A stretch of DNA of 64,000 nt from GWE2-42-39 sp963662895 (GCA_963662895.1 OY759981.1:1488001-1552000); one strand, 5' to 3'. Counted from the stretch's first letter, positions 51,870 through 61,568 are shown. Notes: generated by a model from the letters alone, not told the origin. A program made the numbers and translations.

Positions 51870-54821
51870 TTAGTTTCTCTTTTTGATACTTCGAATCAAC
51901 TCGTTCGCGATATTTGAGCTTTCGAGCCGCATGATACTTTCTTCGGCACTGCCAAAGCTTAGCAGGTTGATGCTTCCGTACCATACAATTTTTTGGTCCA
52001 TAACAGCAAATTTTTGATGGATATTTGATTTAAAGACGACAACTACCCCGGAAGTTTTTAATAATTCCAGTGTTGTTTGCCAGATAGTCAAATCCTTTCC
52101 TTTGAAATCTTCAGCAGGCCGGGTCACTACAACCGCTTTTATACCCTTTACAAGTGCAATCCTAAGATTTTGTATCATCTGTAAAGTACGTCGTTTCGCA
52201 ATAAACGGGCTTACAATTAATATCTCCCTGGACGCATTAATGATATCATTAGAATATACCGGTAAAAAATTAGTTTTATCAAAAATGATATCCGTGGATT
52301 CTGCTGCAATATTTTCGCCTTTTGCCTTATAGCCAATAGATGCATATCCTGCAAGCCGTTTATTGTACATCTTCTCAAGCATCCGTACCCGGACATCCAC
52401 ATAGTCATAAATCAGCACCTCTTTTTTTCCTTCAAACAATCGGTGAAGCCTGCCAGCATATTGTTGTAAAGTTCCTTTCCACGATATAGGCATAGCCAGG
52501 AACAAGGAGTCAAGCCTTGGCTCATCAAAGCCTTCTCCAACATAACGGCCTGTTGCGACCAATGTAAGTGGTCTGTTATCAGGGATTTCTGAAATCCGGG
52601 CCATGGTTTTCCTGGTTTCCTTTATCCCCATACCACCCATGAGAGAAATTACATCAGGAATCCTTTTGCTGAGTTCATTGGCAAGCAACTCAACATGGAT
52701 CGTCCTTTCTGTCAGAACAAGGCAATTTCTGCCATTTTTATGACATTGTACCACATCATCTGTGATCAACTGATTCCTCATTTCATTTTCAACGATCCCG
52801 GCGTATAATTCATGAATTGGAATATCTTTCTCTTCTTTATCCAACGGTGCATTGAAAGAAGTGAACCGGGGTATGATAAAATGGTCGAAAGGCCTTTTTT
52901 CCGCCTGCTTTTTTGCATCATCCCGATAACGAATCGGGCCACACTGCATAAAAATAATGGGATGATGCCCATCCTTTCTGGTCGGAGTAGCTGTTAACCC
53001 GTAAACATATTTGGCGCTCACATTTTTCAATATCATTTCAAAACTAAAAGCTGAAACATGATGACACTCGTCAACGATTACCATGCCATAATCTTTCACA
53101 CAATCCTTTACTTCTCCCATCCTGTTGAGGGATTGCATGACAGCAATATCAACAACACCGTTCAATGTTTGTTTCCCGGCTCCTATCTGTCCGATAATGC
53201 TTTTACTTTTTCCTCTTTTTCTGGTTCCTGGATTATCAATATCCGGGAGTGGTTCATTGAATATCAGAAAGGTTAAAAGCTTTTCTTTCCATTGGGATAC
53301 CAGGCTGACCTTATCAACCAAAATCAGGGTGTTGACCTTTTTTTCGGCAATCAACTTTATGGCTGCCACCGTTTTCCCGAAAGCTGTTGTTCCGCATAGT
53401 ATGCCATCATCATATTCCAGCATTTTTTCAACAGCCAGAGGTTGTTCATCCCGGAGAGTTCCGTTAAATACAACATCTATTTTTTTACCGTGATTGGTTT
53501 TATCGGTCCACAACATTTTCGTTTTCATTTCATCGAACAGCATCCTTATATCTGTTTCACATCCTCTTGGTAAGCACAGGTATTCGGTTATTTCATCTGA
53601 ACAAGATATGATCCTTGGTTTATCAAAAGTCGGCAACCGCATGGCCTGGGCTTTATAGAATTCGGGATTTTTGAAAGCAGCCAACCGTTTCAGGTGATTC
53701 AATGCTTTTGGGGAAACCCCGGCTTTGGGGATAAACAACATGTTGGCTTTTACAACTTCGATTTTTGGGGGAAAATTATTTTTGCTGACCTCCGTCTTTT
53801 TAATGGTTTCCCATGGTTTGGGTGCTTCTTCATCGTCTGTTTTCAACGTTCCAAGCTCATTTCCAGGGCATAACTTTGATATCAATTCTTCCAGATTCTC
53901 TTCGGAAAGCCTTCGAATGGATGCCAGAAAAGCCCATTGATCTTCTATGGCCTGAAAAAGCTCATTGATGAAGACGCTGTTGTTGTCTTTTCTTGCCATT
54001 TTTTGCAAGGGCAGAGCTATCAAATTACCGAAACCTCCTTTTGGCATGGTATCCTGGTTCGGGAAAAAACGGTCATAAGATTTAAAGGTGATCTCGTGCC
54101 GTTTACTCATGGCATAGGTTAGCAAGGCACTTCCAAATTTACGGGCCAGGTATGCTGTTACAGGATGTTTAAAGAAAAACCATACATGGGCTCCATTTCC
54201 TGACCGTGATCGTTCAACAGCAATGGGGATTTCAAATAACGAGCATACCTCCCTGAGCATCGTTATATCTTTTTGCCATCCTTCGTCGTCAAAATCAATC
54301 GCGAGAAACCAGCAGGTCTCATCTGGCAGCAGGGGATAGATACCGGCAACAAGATTTTCCAGGCCACGTAAATGCGCATCAACGGCCATTTCATTCAAAG
54401 GGAGAAAATTCTGATGTTTGCAACCCGAACATTTTATTTTTGGCTTCTGACAAATGCCCGGTTTCCACTCATTTCCGCAGGCAGGCGAATAACCGGCAAT
54501 CCCTTTTGCTTTATTTTCCCATCTTTTGGCATACACATCGTCCCTTCCTCTGAACAATGACCTGAAGAGTCTGACCTTTTCGCCGGGATCAGATCTTTTA
54601 TTTATGGCTTCAGATGACCTTAAAGGTTTAGTTTCTATTTGCTGACTAAATAATTCCGGCTCCGGTGCAGCAAGATATTCAGAAACTTTGTTGTCTAACC
54701 CCTGTGATTCTTCCCGGCCCCGGACACCAAACTGAGTCTTCAGCCTTTTTATTTCTTCTTTCAGTTTATCGTTTTCAAGCAGCAACTCCTCGTACTTCTT
54801 ATGTAGCGTTTTGAAATCCAT
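51870..54821 (-). CDS. TOTE-type conflict protein: primase-helicase-PLD nuclease
   Basis: 983 residues. N-terminal coiled coil (about 5-32), then an archaeo-eukaryotic primase (AEP) domain at about 85-300. The AEP domain has cysteines C115, C124, C131 and C134 (probable zinc site), catalytic D176 and D178 in FLAIDFDDEGW, and H212 in SGNGAHVWFFF. An SF2 helicase follows: GTTAFGKT near 477-484, DECHH from 584, and YVGEGFDEPRLD plus QYAGRLHR in the second lobe. The end is a phospholipase-D-like nuclease with H935-x-K-x4-D942 (HQKFAVMD) and WYGSINLL. This order matches the TOTE conflict systems proposed to act against invading DNA. It stands alone among eroded sequences, typical for a defence cargo. 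Confidence 0.88.
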   Translation of the reverse strand: MDFKTLHKKYEELLLENDKLKEEIKRLKTQFGVRGREESQGLDNKVSEYLAAPEPELFSQQIETKPLRSSEAINKRSDPGEKVRLFRSLFRGRDDVYAKRWENKAKGIAGYSPACGNEWKPGICQKPKIKCSGCKHQNFLPLNEMAVDAHLRGLENLVAGIYPLLPDETCWFLAIDFDDEGWQKDITMLREVCSLFEIPIAVERSRSGNGAHVWFFFKHPVTAYLARKFGSALLTYAMSKRHEITFKSYDRFFPNQDTMPKGGFGNLIALPLQKMARKDNNSVFINELFQAIEDQWAFLASIRRLSEENLEELISKLCPGNELGTLKTDDEEAPKPWETIKKTEVSKNNFPPKIEVVKANMLFIPKAGVSPKALNHLKRLAAFKNPEFYKAQAMRLPTFDKPRIISCSDEITEYLCLPRGCETDIRMLFDEMKTKMLWTDKTNHGKKIDVVFNGTLRDEQPLAVEKMLEYDDGILCGTTAFGKTVAAIKLIAEKKVNTLILVDKVSLVSQWKEKLLTFLIFNEPLPDIDNPGTRKRGKSKSIIGQIGAGKQTLNGVVDIAVMQSLNRMGEVKDCVKDYGMVIVDECHHVSAFSFEMILKNVSAKYVYGLTATPTRKDGHHPIIFMQCGPIRYRDDAKKQAEKRPFDHFIIPRFTSFNAPLDKEEKDIPIHELYAGIVENEMRNQLITDDVVQCHKNGRNCLVLTERTIHVELLANELSKRIPDVISLMGGMGIKETRKTMARISEIPDNRPLTLVATGRYVGEGFDEPRLDSLFLAMPISWKGTLQQYAGRLHRLFEGKKEVLIYDYVDVRVRMLEKMYNKRLAGYASIGYKAKGENIAAESTDIIFDKTNFLPVYSNDIINASREILIVSPFIAKRRTLQMIQNLRIALVKGIKAVVVTRPAEDFKGKDLTIWQTTLELLKTSGVVVVFKSNIHQKFAVMDQKIVWYGSINLLSFGSAEESIMRLESSNIANELIRSIKKRN

Positions 54822-55024
54822 TTTTTACTTGTTGCCTTCTTTTGAATGACTATTGTTTTAAACAACAAGTAAAATTAAATTTTTTCCGGGAGCGAAGGTC
54901 GTTAATCCGAATAAACAACATATTCTTTTAAACTTTAAAATGCAGATGCCATCAGTGTTTGTTCGCTGCGCGGTATGCCTGTAAATATCTGACCGGCAGG
55001 TGATTTTTATCGAGGTGAAGTTTA

Positions 55025-55088
55025 GTTCAACACTGCCTCCAATACAAAGCGTATGCAAGCAACGCTTTATTGGAGGCTAATTGTTACC
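55025..55088 (-). repeat. attC-like imperfect palindrome downstream of a small gene
   Basis: On the minus strand, GGTAACAATTAGCCTCCAAT leads into a stem whose other arm is TATTGGAGGCAGTGTTGAAC. The arms (55037-55052 and 55062-55076) pair except for a 2-base bulge. GTTGAAC (55025-55031) fits the integron R' consensus GTTRRRY, but the opposite R'' box (GGTAAC) fits poorly. It directly follows the stop of the small gene at 55094, as an attC does in a gene cassette. No integrase is seen in the window. Confidence 0.35.
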
Positions 55089-55093
55089 ATGCG

Positions 55094-55451
55094 TTATTCC
55101 TCCTTCTCAGGATTATATCTGTCAAAATCAGCCGAATAAAAATTTCCATGTGAATCCAAACTGTCTTTTGGTAAATCATAATTAATCAATTCCCAATCGT
55201 CCGATGTAATTACAATCTGAAATCGTTCATTCTCAAATTGTCCAATTGCCGAAATCCCTCGTTCTGATGAATTTCTAGCTGTCAATCCTTTTGGTAAGGT
55301 GAACAATGTTGAATCACCCATAAAATATCCAACGGTAATATCCTTTTCTAATCTACCAAGTTTGTATGAGGGCTTATAAGCCGCTTAATCCCCAACCAAT
55401 CAAAAAGATGATGTTTAATACAATTGATAGTCTAAAAATCCATTTTTTCAT
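55094..55451 (-). pseudogene. small membrane-anchored hypothetical protein, frameshifted
   Basis: ATG at 55449-55451 begins a signal anchor MKKWIFRLSIVLNIIFLIGW that stops at 55374. The adjacent frame continues as YKPSYKLGRLEKDITVGYF then GDSTLFTLPKGLTARN and ends at 55094 with RYNPEKEE. Joined across one frameshift near 55375-55385, it makes about 118 residues. Alternatively translation starts at the internal ATG at 55321. No family is recognised; it resembles small cassette-borne proteins. Confidence 0.5.
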
Positions 55452-55492
55452 TTTTAGTCTCCAGTATGAAGCTAAACATATTTATCGTTCTG

Positions 55493-55684
55493 TCAGGCAA
55501 TTAAAATTGATGCACTTTCGCTTTTTGAAACTAAAATTGCATCATTTTCTATCTTAATTTTTTTTGTCCCAAGCATGTCGCCATTTTCAGCGAATTCTGA
55601 TTGACAATTTGCTGAAGGAAAAATTCGATCTAGGGGGATGAAAAAAAGCATCAAGAAGAAAATTCCCGGATACACGGATTGCAA
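55493..55684 (-). CDS. possible small secreted peptide
   Basis: 63 residues with a plausible signal sequence (VYPGIFFLMLFFIPLDRIFP) and a short hydrophilic remainder. No family and no close operon partner. It may be spurious or another decayed gene; it lies in the otherwise gene-free region 55452-55947. Confidence 0.25.
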   Translation of the reverse strand: MQSVYPGIFFLMLFFIPLDRIFPSANCQSEFAENGDMLGTKKIKIENDAILVSKSESASILIA

Positions 55685-55804
55685 GCATAGATGTTTGCGA
55701 AAATAGTTTATATCTCAATAGCTGCAATATGGGTTAAAATTTCCTTTTTCGCTTGAAGTGAAAAAACTGTTTGTCTCTGAAAAAACTTTTGTAATTTTAT
55801 TGTT

Positions 55805-55879
55805 GAGCATATTTTTCTTTTTTACTATCACACCGTTATTTTTCAGTATTTTAACGGTGTGATAAAACAAAGTATGCTC
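55805..55879. promoter_or_regulatory. long two-part hairpin upstream of the secreted DUF5107 gene
   Basis: Inner arms TATCACACCGTTA (55826-55838) and TAACGGTGTGATA (55852-55864) pair perfectly; outer arms GAGCATA (55805-55811) and TATGCTC (55873-55879) extend the structure with AT bulges. It lies 68 bp before the gene at 55948. It could end read-through from upstream or be a leader structure. Confidence 0.4.
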
Positions 55880-55947
55880 TTTGTTGATATTCAATATTTT
55901 CTGTTACGTGGGAGACATCAATAACCTAACTCAATAACCTGATAATT

Positions 55948-58900
55948 ATGAAGACAAGATTATTTTTTATTTTAATTTTCATCAGCCATTTATGCAGTGC
56001 CCAGTTGAGATTAACGGAAGAAACAATAACGCTACCGACTTATCCTACAAAAGCTCCTGACAAGAATCCTGTATTTTATATACCGGAGGAATCTCAATTA
56101 GCTGAAAGGCATATCTATCCGTATCCCTTTACTGAAGTTGGATCTTCCGAAAAAAAGATAGATAAACAATATAAGGCATTGATTCTTGAGAATGAATATT
56201 TAAAAGTTTGTGTTACCCCCGAAATGGGAGGACGTATTTATTATGCACTGGATAAAACAGACGGGTATAATATTGTATATTATAATCATGCCGTTAAGCC
56301 GGCACTAATCGGAATGACAGGTGCCTGGACATCGGGAGGAACAGAATGGAATACCCCTCATCATCACCGGGCAACAAGTTTTTTGCCTGTAGATTATACC
56401 TTGTGCGATAATGAAGATGGAAGCAAAACAATTTGGATCGGGGAATACGAGAAAAGGAGCCAAACCCGATGGTTGGTCGGATTAACGTTAGAACCCGGAA
56501 AGGCTTATTTAAAGACTGAATTCAAAAATTTAGATGTAACACCATACCAATATCCTGCCTTGTTCTTTTCAAATAATGCTGTGCATGTTAATGATGACTA
56601 TCAGTTCATATTCCCTCCTGATGTTGAAATAGTAAACTTCCATTATATGGTTGAATTTGCCCACTGGCCTGTTCTTAATCAGGTATATCAATCACATGAT
56701 TATACTCACGGAGAGGATCTTTCGTGGTGGAATGCAACAAAACAACCGGTTTCTTTTTTTGTATATAAAACAGATCAGGATTTTCTGGGTGGTATCGACC
56801 ATGGAAAAAAGGCAGGTATTGTAATGGTTGGCAACCATCAGATATTCAAGGGGAAAAAAATATGGAATTGGGGAAAGAATGAACAACAGAGAATATGGGA
56901 CAAAAAACTGACAGACTCTGATGGGCCATACGCAGAGCTAATGGTTGGTTTCTATTCTGATAATCAACCCGATTATAATTTTTTGGCTCCTTTTGAAACA
57001 AAATACGGGACTCTCTATATGTCAGGAATAAAAAATTTAGATGGAATAAAAGAAGCTAATAAGGATTTGATCATAAACCTGGAATTTAAAGACCAAAAGG
57101 CGTTGATTGAAGCGAATGCCACCTCTGTCCAAAACGGAGTAAAGGTGGTTCTGTCGGCAAACGGAGAGACCTTATTTCAGGAAAAAACAGATATTTCACC
57201 GGTAAAACCTTACCAGAAATCAGTTCCGGTTACCAAACCGGTAAAGTATGAAGATTTAAAGATATCGGTTCTCTCAGGTAACGGCAAAGAGTTGATATCG
57301 TGGCAAAAACAACCCGAAAAGAATGAACCGTTACCTGAGCCTTATTCCGATCCCCTGGATCCCAAAGAAATAGAAACAAATGATGACCTGTTTTTTGCCG
57401 GCTTAAAGATTGAACAATTTGGAAATACAAATTTCGATTACATGAAGTACTATGAAGAGGCTTTATCACGTGATCCTTATGATGTGAAAGTTAATACCCA
57501 GATTGGCCTTGTCTATTTAAAACGGGGATATTATGAAAAGGCAGAAGAACATTTAAAACGGGCCGTTGAAAAAACAACCGGTAATTATAAAAAAGCCCAG
57601 GATGCAACTTCCCTGTATTATTTGGGGGTATGTTATATGAATGAGGGGAGAATTAAGGAAGCCCTGGATATGCTTTATCGTTCGACGTGGGCCTATGCCT
57701 GGACCTCCGCAGGTTATACCCTGGTTGCAAAATTAGAAAGTTCCCTGAATAACTGGGAGAAAGCAAGTGATGCTGTTGAGAGGGCATACAATGCAAATAC
57801 TCAGAACATTGAAGCATTGACAACTAAAACTATTGTACTTCGTCATTTGGCCAAACTGCAGGAAGCTGTTTCTACGGCAAAAGCAGCTCTTAAAGTCGAC
57901 CCGTTAAGTTTTGTTGCCATAAATGAGATGAGGCTTCTAAGTTCTGATGTTTCTACCGGTAAAACAACTTCTGAGTGGTTGTCCTGTCTTTTGGAACATA
58001 TGCGTGATGAACCTTATAATTTTATTGAAACAGCCACGAGATACAGCCAGATGGGGTTATATGCTGAAGCTGCTGATATTATGTCTTTTGCTGCGAAATC
58101 AGACAAAGCGAAATTGAGCCAATCGCCCATGGTTTTATACACTATGGGTATGTATCTCGCATTAGCCGGAGAACAGAAGAAATCTGAACAGGTATTAAAA
58201 CAGGCAGGTAATCTCTCAATTGATTATTGTTTCCCTTATGGAGAGGAATCTGTAAAGGCATTGAAATTTGCGATATCAAAAAACAGTAATGATGCAACTG
58301 CCTGCTACCTTTTGGGAAATGCTTTGTGCAATTTCAAGCCTGAAAAATCAGTTGAATATTGGGAAATGGCTGCTAAAAAGATGGATAAAGAGGCAATTAT
58401 CTACCGCAACATTGCTTATGCAGAAGCAAACTATTTAAAAAATATGCCAAAAGCATTGGACAATATATACAAGGCGATTTCACTTGACCCGGAAGAGACC
58501 CGTTATTACAGAGAGGCTAATATGTATATGTCTTATGCAGGAATGACACTTCAGCAGTTGGAGGATTTTTATGTCCAACACCAGTCTTTGGTCGCAGGAA
58601 ATATTGAACTGCAGTTATTGGGGGTAAAAATCAGCAATATGTCCGGGCAATATGACAATGCCATTAACCTGATGGAGAAGATGAGATATCATGAAGAGGA
58701 AGGTTCGAAATTTAATCCCCATGTTCTTTGGTTTGATGCCAACTTATCAAAAGGAATCGAATTAATGAATAATAAAAAATATGCCGATGCAGAGAAAAGT
58801 TTTTTAAAGGCTATGGAGTTCCCCGCCAATTTAGAAATAAACAGGGATGGGAAAACAGGTATTGCTTACTACTATCTTGGTTTATGCAGTAAGCTGTCAG

Positions 58901-59328
58901 GCAATAAGGGAAAAGCAAAGGCTTATTTTAATAAGATGGTGAACTACAGCTATGCTGAAGGTTGGGGTGCTGGTGTATTTCCCGAACTTGCATACTTTAA
59001 AGCATTGGCAAAGTCAGAGTTGGGTGGCGATAAAGCAGAAATTACAAAAATTTTTGAAAAACTCATTACTGATAGTTCCTCTTATGAAGCCCCTGTCAAA
59101 GACTCTCGTCACGTCACTGTTAATGTTGATGAGTCTCACTCTGCACGTACCTTTTTAATACGACAGGAAATTTACCGTAAATCTCTTAAAGTATTCTCTT
59201 TTTATTTGCAGGGATTGGGATATTCAGGCCTTGGTGAAAAGGAAAAAGCACGTTCGTTTTTTGAAGAGGCTTTAAAAACAGACCCCATGGACTTTGATTC
59301 TCATTTAATGCTTAAAGTACTTCGGTAA
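55948..59328 (+). CDS. secreted DUF5107 and TPR-repeat protein
   Basis: 1126 residues. Unlike its paralogue at 22016-25342 it has a signal peptide (LFFILIFISHLCSAQ), so it acts in the periplasm or outside. DUF5107 blocks are conserved: VTPEMGGRIYYALDK, GAWTSGGTEWNTPHHHRATS, FPPDVEIVNFHY and WNWGKNEQQRIWDKKLTDSD. About ten TPR-like pairs follow (VNTQIGLVYLKRGYYEKAEE and similar). The histidine cluster in the beta-sandwich is shared with the paralogue. Its codons are more AT-rich than the paralogue's, in keeping with separate acquisition. Function unknown. Confidence 0.85.
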   Translation: MKTRLFFILIFISHLCSAQLRLTEETITLPTYPTKAPDKNPVFYIPEESQLAERHIYPYPFTEVGSSEKKIDKQYKALILENEYLKVCVTPEMGGRIYYALDKTDGYNIVYYNHAVKPALIGMTGAWTSGGTEWNTPHHHRATSFLPVDYTLCDNEDGSKTIWIGEYEKRSQTRWLVGLTLEPGKAYLKTEFKNLDVTPYQYPALFFSNNAVHVNDDYQFIFPPDVEIVNFHYMVEFAHWPVLNQVYQSHDYTHGEDLSWWNATKQPVSFFVYKTDQDFLGGIDHGKKAGIVMVGNHQIFKGKKIWNWGKNEQQRIWDKKLTDSDGPYAELMVGFYSDNQPDYNFLAPFETKYGTLYMSGIKNLDGIKEANKDLIINLEFKDQKALIEANATSVQNGVKVVLSANGETLFQEKTDISPVKPYQKSVPVTKPVKYEDLKISVLSGNGKELISWQKQPEKNEPLPEPYSDPLDPKEIETNDDLFFAGLKIEQFGNTNFDYMKYYEEALSRDPYDVKVNTQIGLVYLKRGYYEKAEEHLKRAVEKTTGNYKKAQDATSLYYLGVCYMNEGRIKEALDMLYRSTWAYAWTSAGYTLVAKLESSLNNWEKASDAVERAYNANTQNIEALTTKTIVLRHLAKLQEAVSTAKAALKVDPLSFVAINEMRLLSSDVSTGKTTSEWLSCLLEHMRDEPYNFIETATRYSQMGLYAEAADIMSFAAKSDKAKLSQSPMVLYTMGMYLALAGEQKKSEQVLKQAGNLSIDYCFPYGEESVKALKFAISKNSNDATACYLLGNALCNFKPEKSVEYWEMAAKKMDKEAIIYRNIAYAEANYLKNMPKALDNIYKAISLDPEETRYYREANMYMSYAGMTLQQLEDFYVQHQSLVAGNIELQLLGVKISNMSGQYDNAINLMEKMRYHEEEGSKFNPHVLWFDANLSKGIELMNNKKYADAEKSFLKAMEFPANLEINRDGKTGIAYYYLGLCSKLSGNKGKAKAYFNKMVNYSYAEGWGAGVFPELAYFKALAKSELGGDKAEITKIFEKLITDSSSYEAPVKDSRHVTVNVDESHSARTFLIRQEIYRKSLKVFSFYLQGLGYSGLGEKEKARSFFEEALKTDPMDFDSHLMLKVLR

Positions 59329-59330
59329 TT

Positions 59331-60038
59331 TTGCAATATGAAGGGAAACACGTAATCCGTACACAAGTATTTAAAGGCAGTACACCGCCATATCACTTGA
59401 AAAACAAATCCAGAGAAGAAGGCACCTTTATACGGGTCGGCTCCACAAACCGGTTGGCATCGCCGGAAATGATAGCCGAACTCGAACGCCAAAAGCAAAA
59501 CCGGTCGTTTGACAGTGAACTGGTTTATTCAAAGGCAATGGAACAAATAGATATCGAAACGTTTAAAAATTTCTTTCTGGAAAAAACGGGTGAAGAATTA
59601 ACTATTTCTGCATTGAGTAAGCTGGAACTTTTCAGGCAGGAACAAGGAAAGAACCTTCCGACCAATGCTTTGATCTTATTGTCTGATGATGAACTCAGGA
59701 AACAACAATTTCCATATGCAAAAATTGAATGCGCACGGTCAGAGTTGCAGCCAGAGTTACAGCAGGAGCTGCAACAGGAAACCCTTTATAGTATAACCTT
59801 AATGCAACTAACAGAAAAGCCGCTGAACACAAAGGAAATATCTCAAAAGATGGGACAAAAGGAAATTTCAGGACAGCTTAGAAAAATTTTAAGAAAATTG
59901 CATAAAGACCAACTGATAGAAAATTCAATCCCGGAAAGTCCGAATCACCCTGCACAAAAACATCAGCTCACTGAACCAGGGAGAACTTTTTTAAAACACT
60001 TAACAAATGCCAGGAATCGGGAAACTACTCCGCAATAA
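59331..60038 (+). pseudogene. truncated AlbA_2 (Schlafen-like)-type ATP-dependent regulator
   Basis: No proper start: the frame opens next to the DUF5107 stop and already begins inside a conserved segment (KGSTPPYHLKNKSREEGTFI, RVGSTNRLASPEMIAELER), which in full-length COG2865-type proteins lies at the end of the AlbA_2 domain. The HATPase-like middle is missing, and the remainder is a helix-turn-helix (TEKPLNTKEISQKMGQKEIS, QLRKILRKLHKDQLIE). A deletion fused the 3' part to this site. Probably non-functional. Confidence 0.6.
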
Positions 60039-60137
60039 TATTTTGCATAATTAATTAGATATTTTAAAAGTTGTCCTGTTCATGAGATGAGACCTTCCAT
60101 TCTATTACTGGCTTATTCCGAAAGAACCATGTCCGGT

Positions 60138-60192
60138 GATTACAAATCCCCTGTTACTAAGCTCAGGATTGCAAATCCTGACCAGCAAGGTT
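60138..60192. repeat. REP-like repeat, left copy
   Basis: GATTACAAATCCCCTGTTAC followed by a mini-palindrome CAGGATT-GCA-AATCCTG and CCAGCAAGGTT. A second copy in the same orientation is at 61569-61624. The two copies lie on either side of the toxin-antitoxin pair. The rest of 60039-60264 holds no gene. Confidence 0.65.
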
Positions 60193-60264
60193 ACCCTTTG
60201 TTTCATCCGGTATTATTACCCATTGTTTGTGGTTGTCCCGGGATGTGGTGGTGGTGGATTTTAC

Positions 60265-60762
60265 TTATTCAAATAATTCCTTTAAAGTTTTTGTTGCAAT
60301 AAACATTTTCTTACTATCAGGCAATTCTATAAAATTATACTTTTGGTAAAAGCTCTTTGCTTCATCATCTATTGGGTCAACAACTATTCCGAAAGAACCT
60401 ATTTCTTTGGATATGCTGTAACTTTTTTTTAGTGCATCAATCAATAAAATTTTTCCAATTCCTTGTCCTTGAAATTTTTTGTCTATTGCTAATCTACCAA
60501 GTAGGGTAGTTGGAATTGATGTATAAGATTTGGGAAGTTTTTTTTGAATTTGCTCAGAAAAGCTACTTAAAGAAATACTATTGTTTGATAGAGTGTAATA
60601 TCCTTGAATAAATCCTGTATTATTCTCTATCAGAATAAAACACGCAGATAATTTGCGTTTCACATCTTGTCCTGCTTGATTTTTTAGATAGCTGTTTAAT
60701 AGTTCTTTTCCACAATCAAAATCTTTACGATTATGCTTTTTATTATCTAATAGCTCTATCAT
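60265..60762 (-). CDS. TacT-like GNAT acetyltransferase toxin
   Basis: 165 residues. GNAT fold with acetyl-CoA loop GRLAIDKKFQGQGIGKILL and a catalytic-type Tyr in DEAKSFYQKYNFIELPD. Size and the adjacent DUF1778 gene (2-bp gap upstream) fit TacT/AtaT-type toxins that acetylate aminoacyl-tRNA to block translation (family knowledge). Confidence 0.85.
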   Translation of the reverse strand: MIELLDNKKHNRKDFDCGKELLNSYLKNQAGQDVKRKLSACFILIENNTGFIQGYYTLSNNSISLSSFSEQIQKKLPKSYTSIPTTLLGRLAIDKKFQGQGIGKILLIDALKKSYSISKEIGSFGIVVDPIDDEAKSFYQKYNFIELPDSKKMFIATKTLKELFE

Positions 60763-60764
60763 TT

Positions 60765-61055
60765 TTATTTTGAATTTGCGACAAATGTATTATAATCTGT
60801 TAAAGCATTCTTTAAAGTTTCAGAAGGCTTTTGTGGATTAGTTATCGCATCGAAAAAAATTTGACTATCTCTTTCAGAGGCAATTATTTGTTCTTTCTCT
60901 TTTATAATCTCTTTGGCTTTTTCTTGAACCACTCTCACTATAAAATCCGTAAGATTTCTATAACCGCCTAGATACGCAGCTTTTTCAAAGAATAGTTTTT
61001 GTTCTTTTGGAAGTCTGGCGTCAAATCTTGCTTGTTCTGTTATTGTTGTATTCAT
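60765..61055 (-). CDS. DUF1778/TacA-like antitoxin
   Basis: 96 residues. Ribbon-helix-helix N-terminus (RFDARLPKEQKLFFEKAAYL, NLTDFIVRVVQEKA), then the toxin-neutralising tail DSQIFFDAITNPQKPSETLK. It should bind its own promoter and mask the GNAT toxin encoded 2 bp downstream. Confidence 0.88.
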   Translation of the reverse strand: MNTTITEQARFDARLPKEQKLFFEKAAYLGGYRNLTDFIVRVVQEKAKEIIKEKEQIIASERDSQIFFDAITNPQKPSETLKNALTDYNTFVANSK

Positions 61056-61072
61056 AATAATATTGTTTTCTG

Positions 61073-61097
61073 CAAATGTACGTAAAATATTCGTACA
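61073..61097 (-). promoter_or_regulatory. promoter and operator of the TacA/TacT pair
   Basis: On the minus strand TACATTTG (61073-61080) matches the -7 consensus TANNTTTG, 17-24 bp before the antitoxin ATG. Overlapping it is an inverted repeat TGTACG-N9-CGTACA (61077-61097), a likely antitoxin operator. A half-site CCGTACG lies further upstream near 61112. Confidence 0.6.
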
Positions 61098-61140
61098 ATA
61101 AAGATAAATAGCGGAATATTTCCGTACGCACTCTAAGGTT

Positions 61141-61568
61141 CGTTCCCTTATAGCTCTATAGTGTGTAGAGGTATAACTTTAAGGAGTATAGAGTTAGTAC
61201 TCTACGGTGTGTGGAGGTATAACTATTTTTTCCTTAGAGTTACTACTCTAAGCCCCCGAGAGTTCTGTAGCATTAAAAAAAACTACCCAATGAGACAAGC
61301 CGTACACTCACGGCATGTCTGTCCGGGGCTTTTCGCCAGACCTCTGAAACAGTTCGCCACGAATCCGCCGTTGTTGATAAAGATTTTCCTCTATTGGAAA
61401 TGCCCCCACCATTGTTCGCCAAAAAACTGTTCCTGTTTGCACACAGGGTTTAATCAATTCGGTGAACGTTACCAACTTTCTGGTCTCATCGTTCGGTGAA
61501 CTCCTTCGCGGATCTTTGGGTTAGGTTATGTTAAAAACAGAGACCTCCACTGGAACTGGGATAAAAAA
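61141..61568. other. gene-free, degenerate region with two 46-bp-spaced repeats
   Basis: GTGTGTAGAGGTATAACT (61161-61178) recurs as GTGTGTGGAGGTATAACT (61207-61224), surrounded by short palindromes such as TAGAGTTACTACTCTA. The GC-rich stretch 61300-61500 has protein-like pieces in no consistent frame; I recognise none. It reads as eroded sequence. Confidence 0.4.

Noticed and set aside
61161..61224. CRISPR-like repeats
   Set aside because: Only two units, with a mismatch and no Cas genes; treated as a local duplication.
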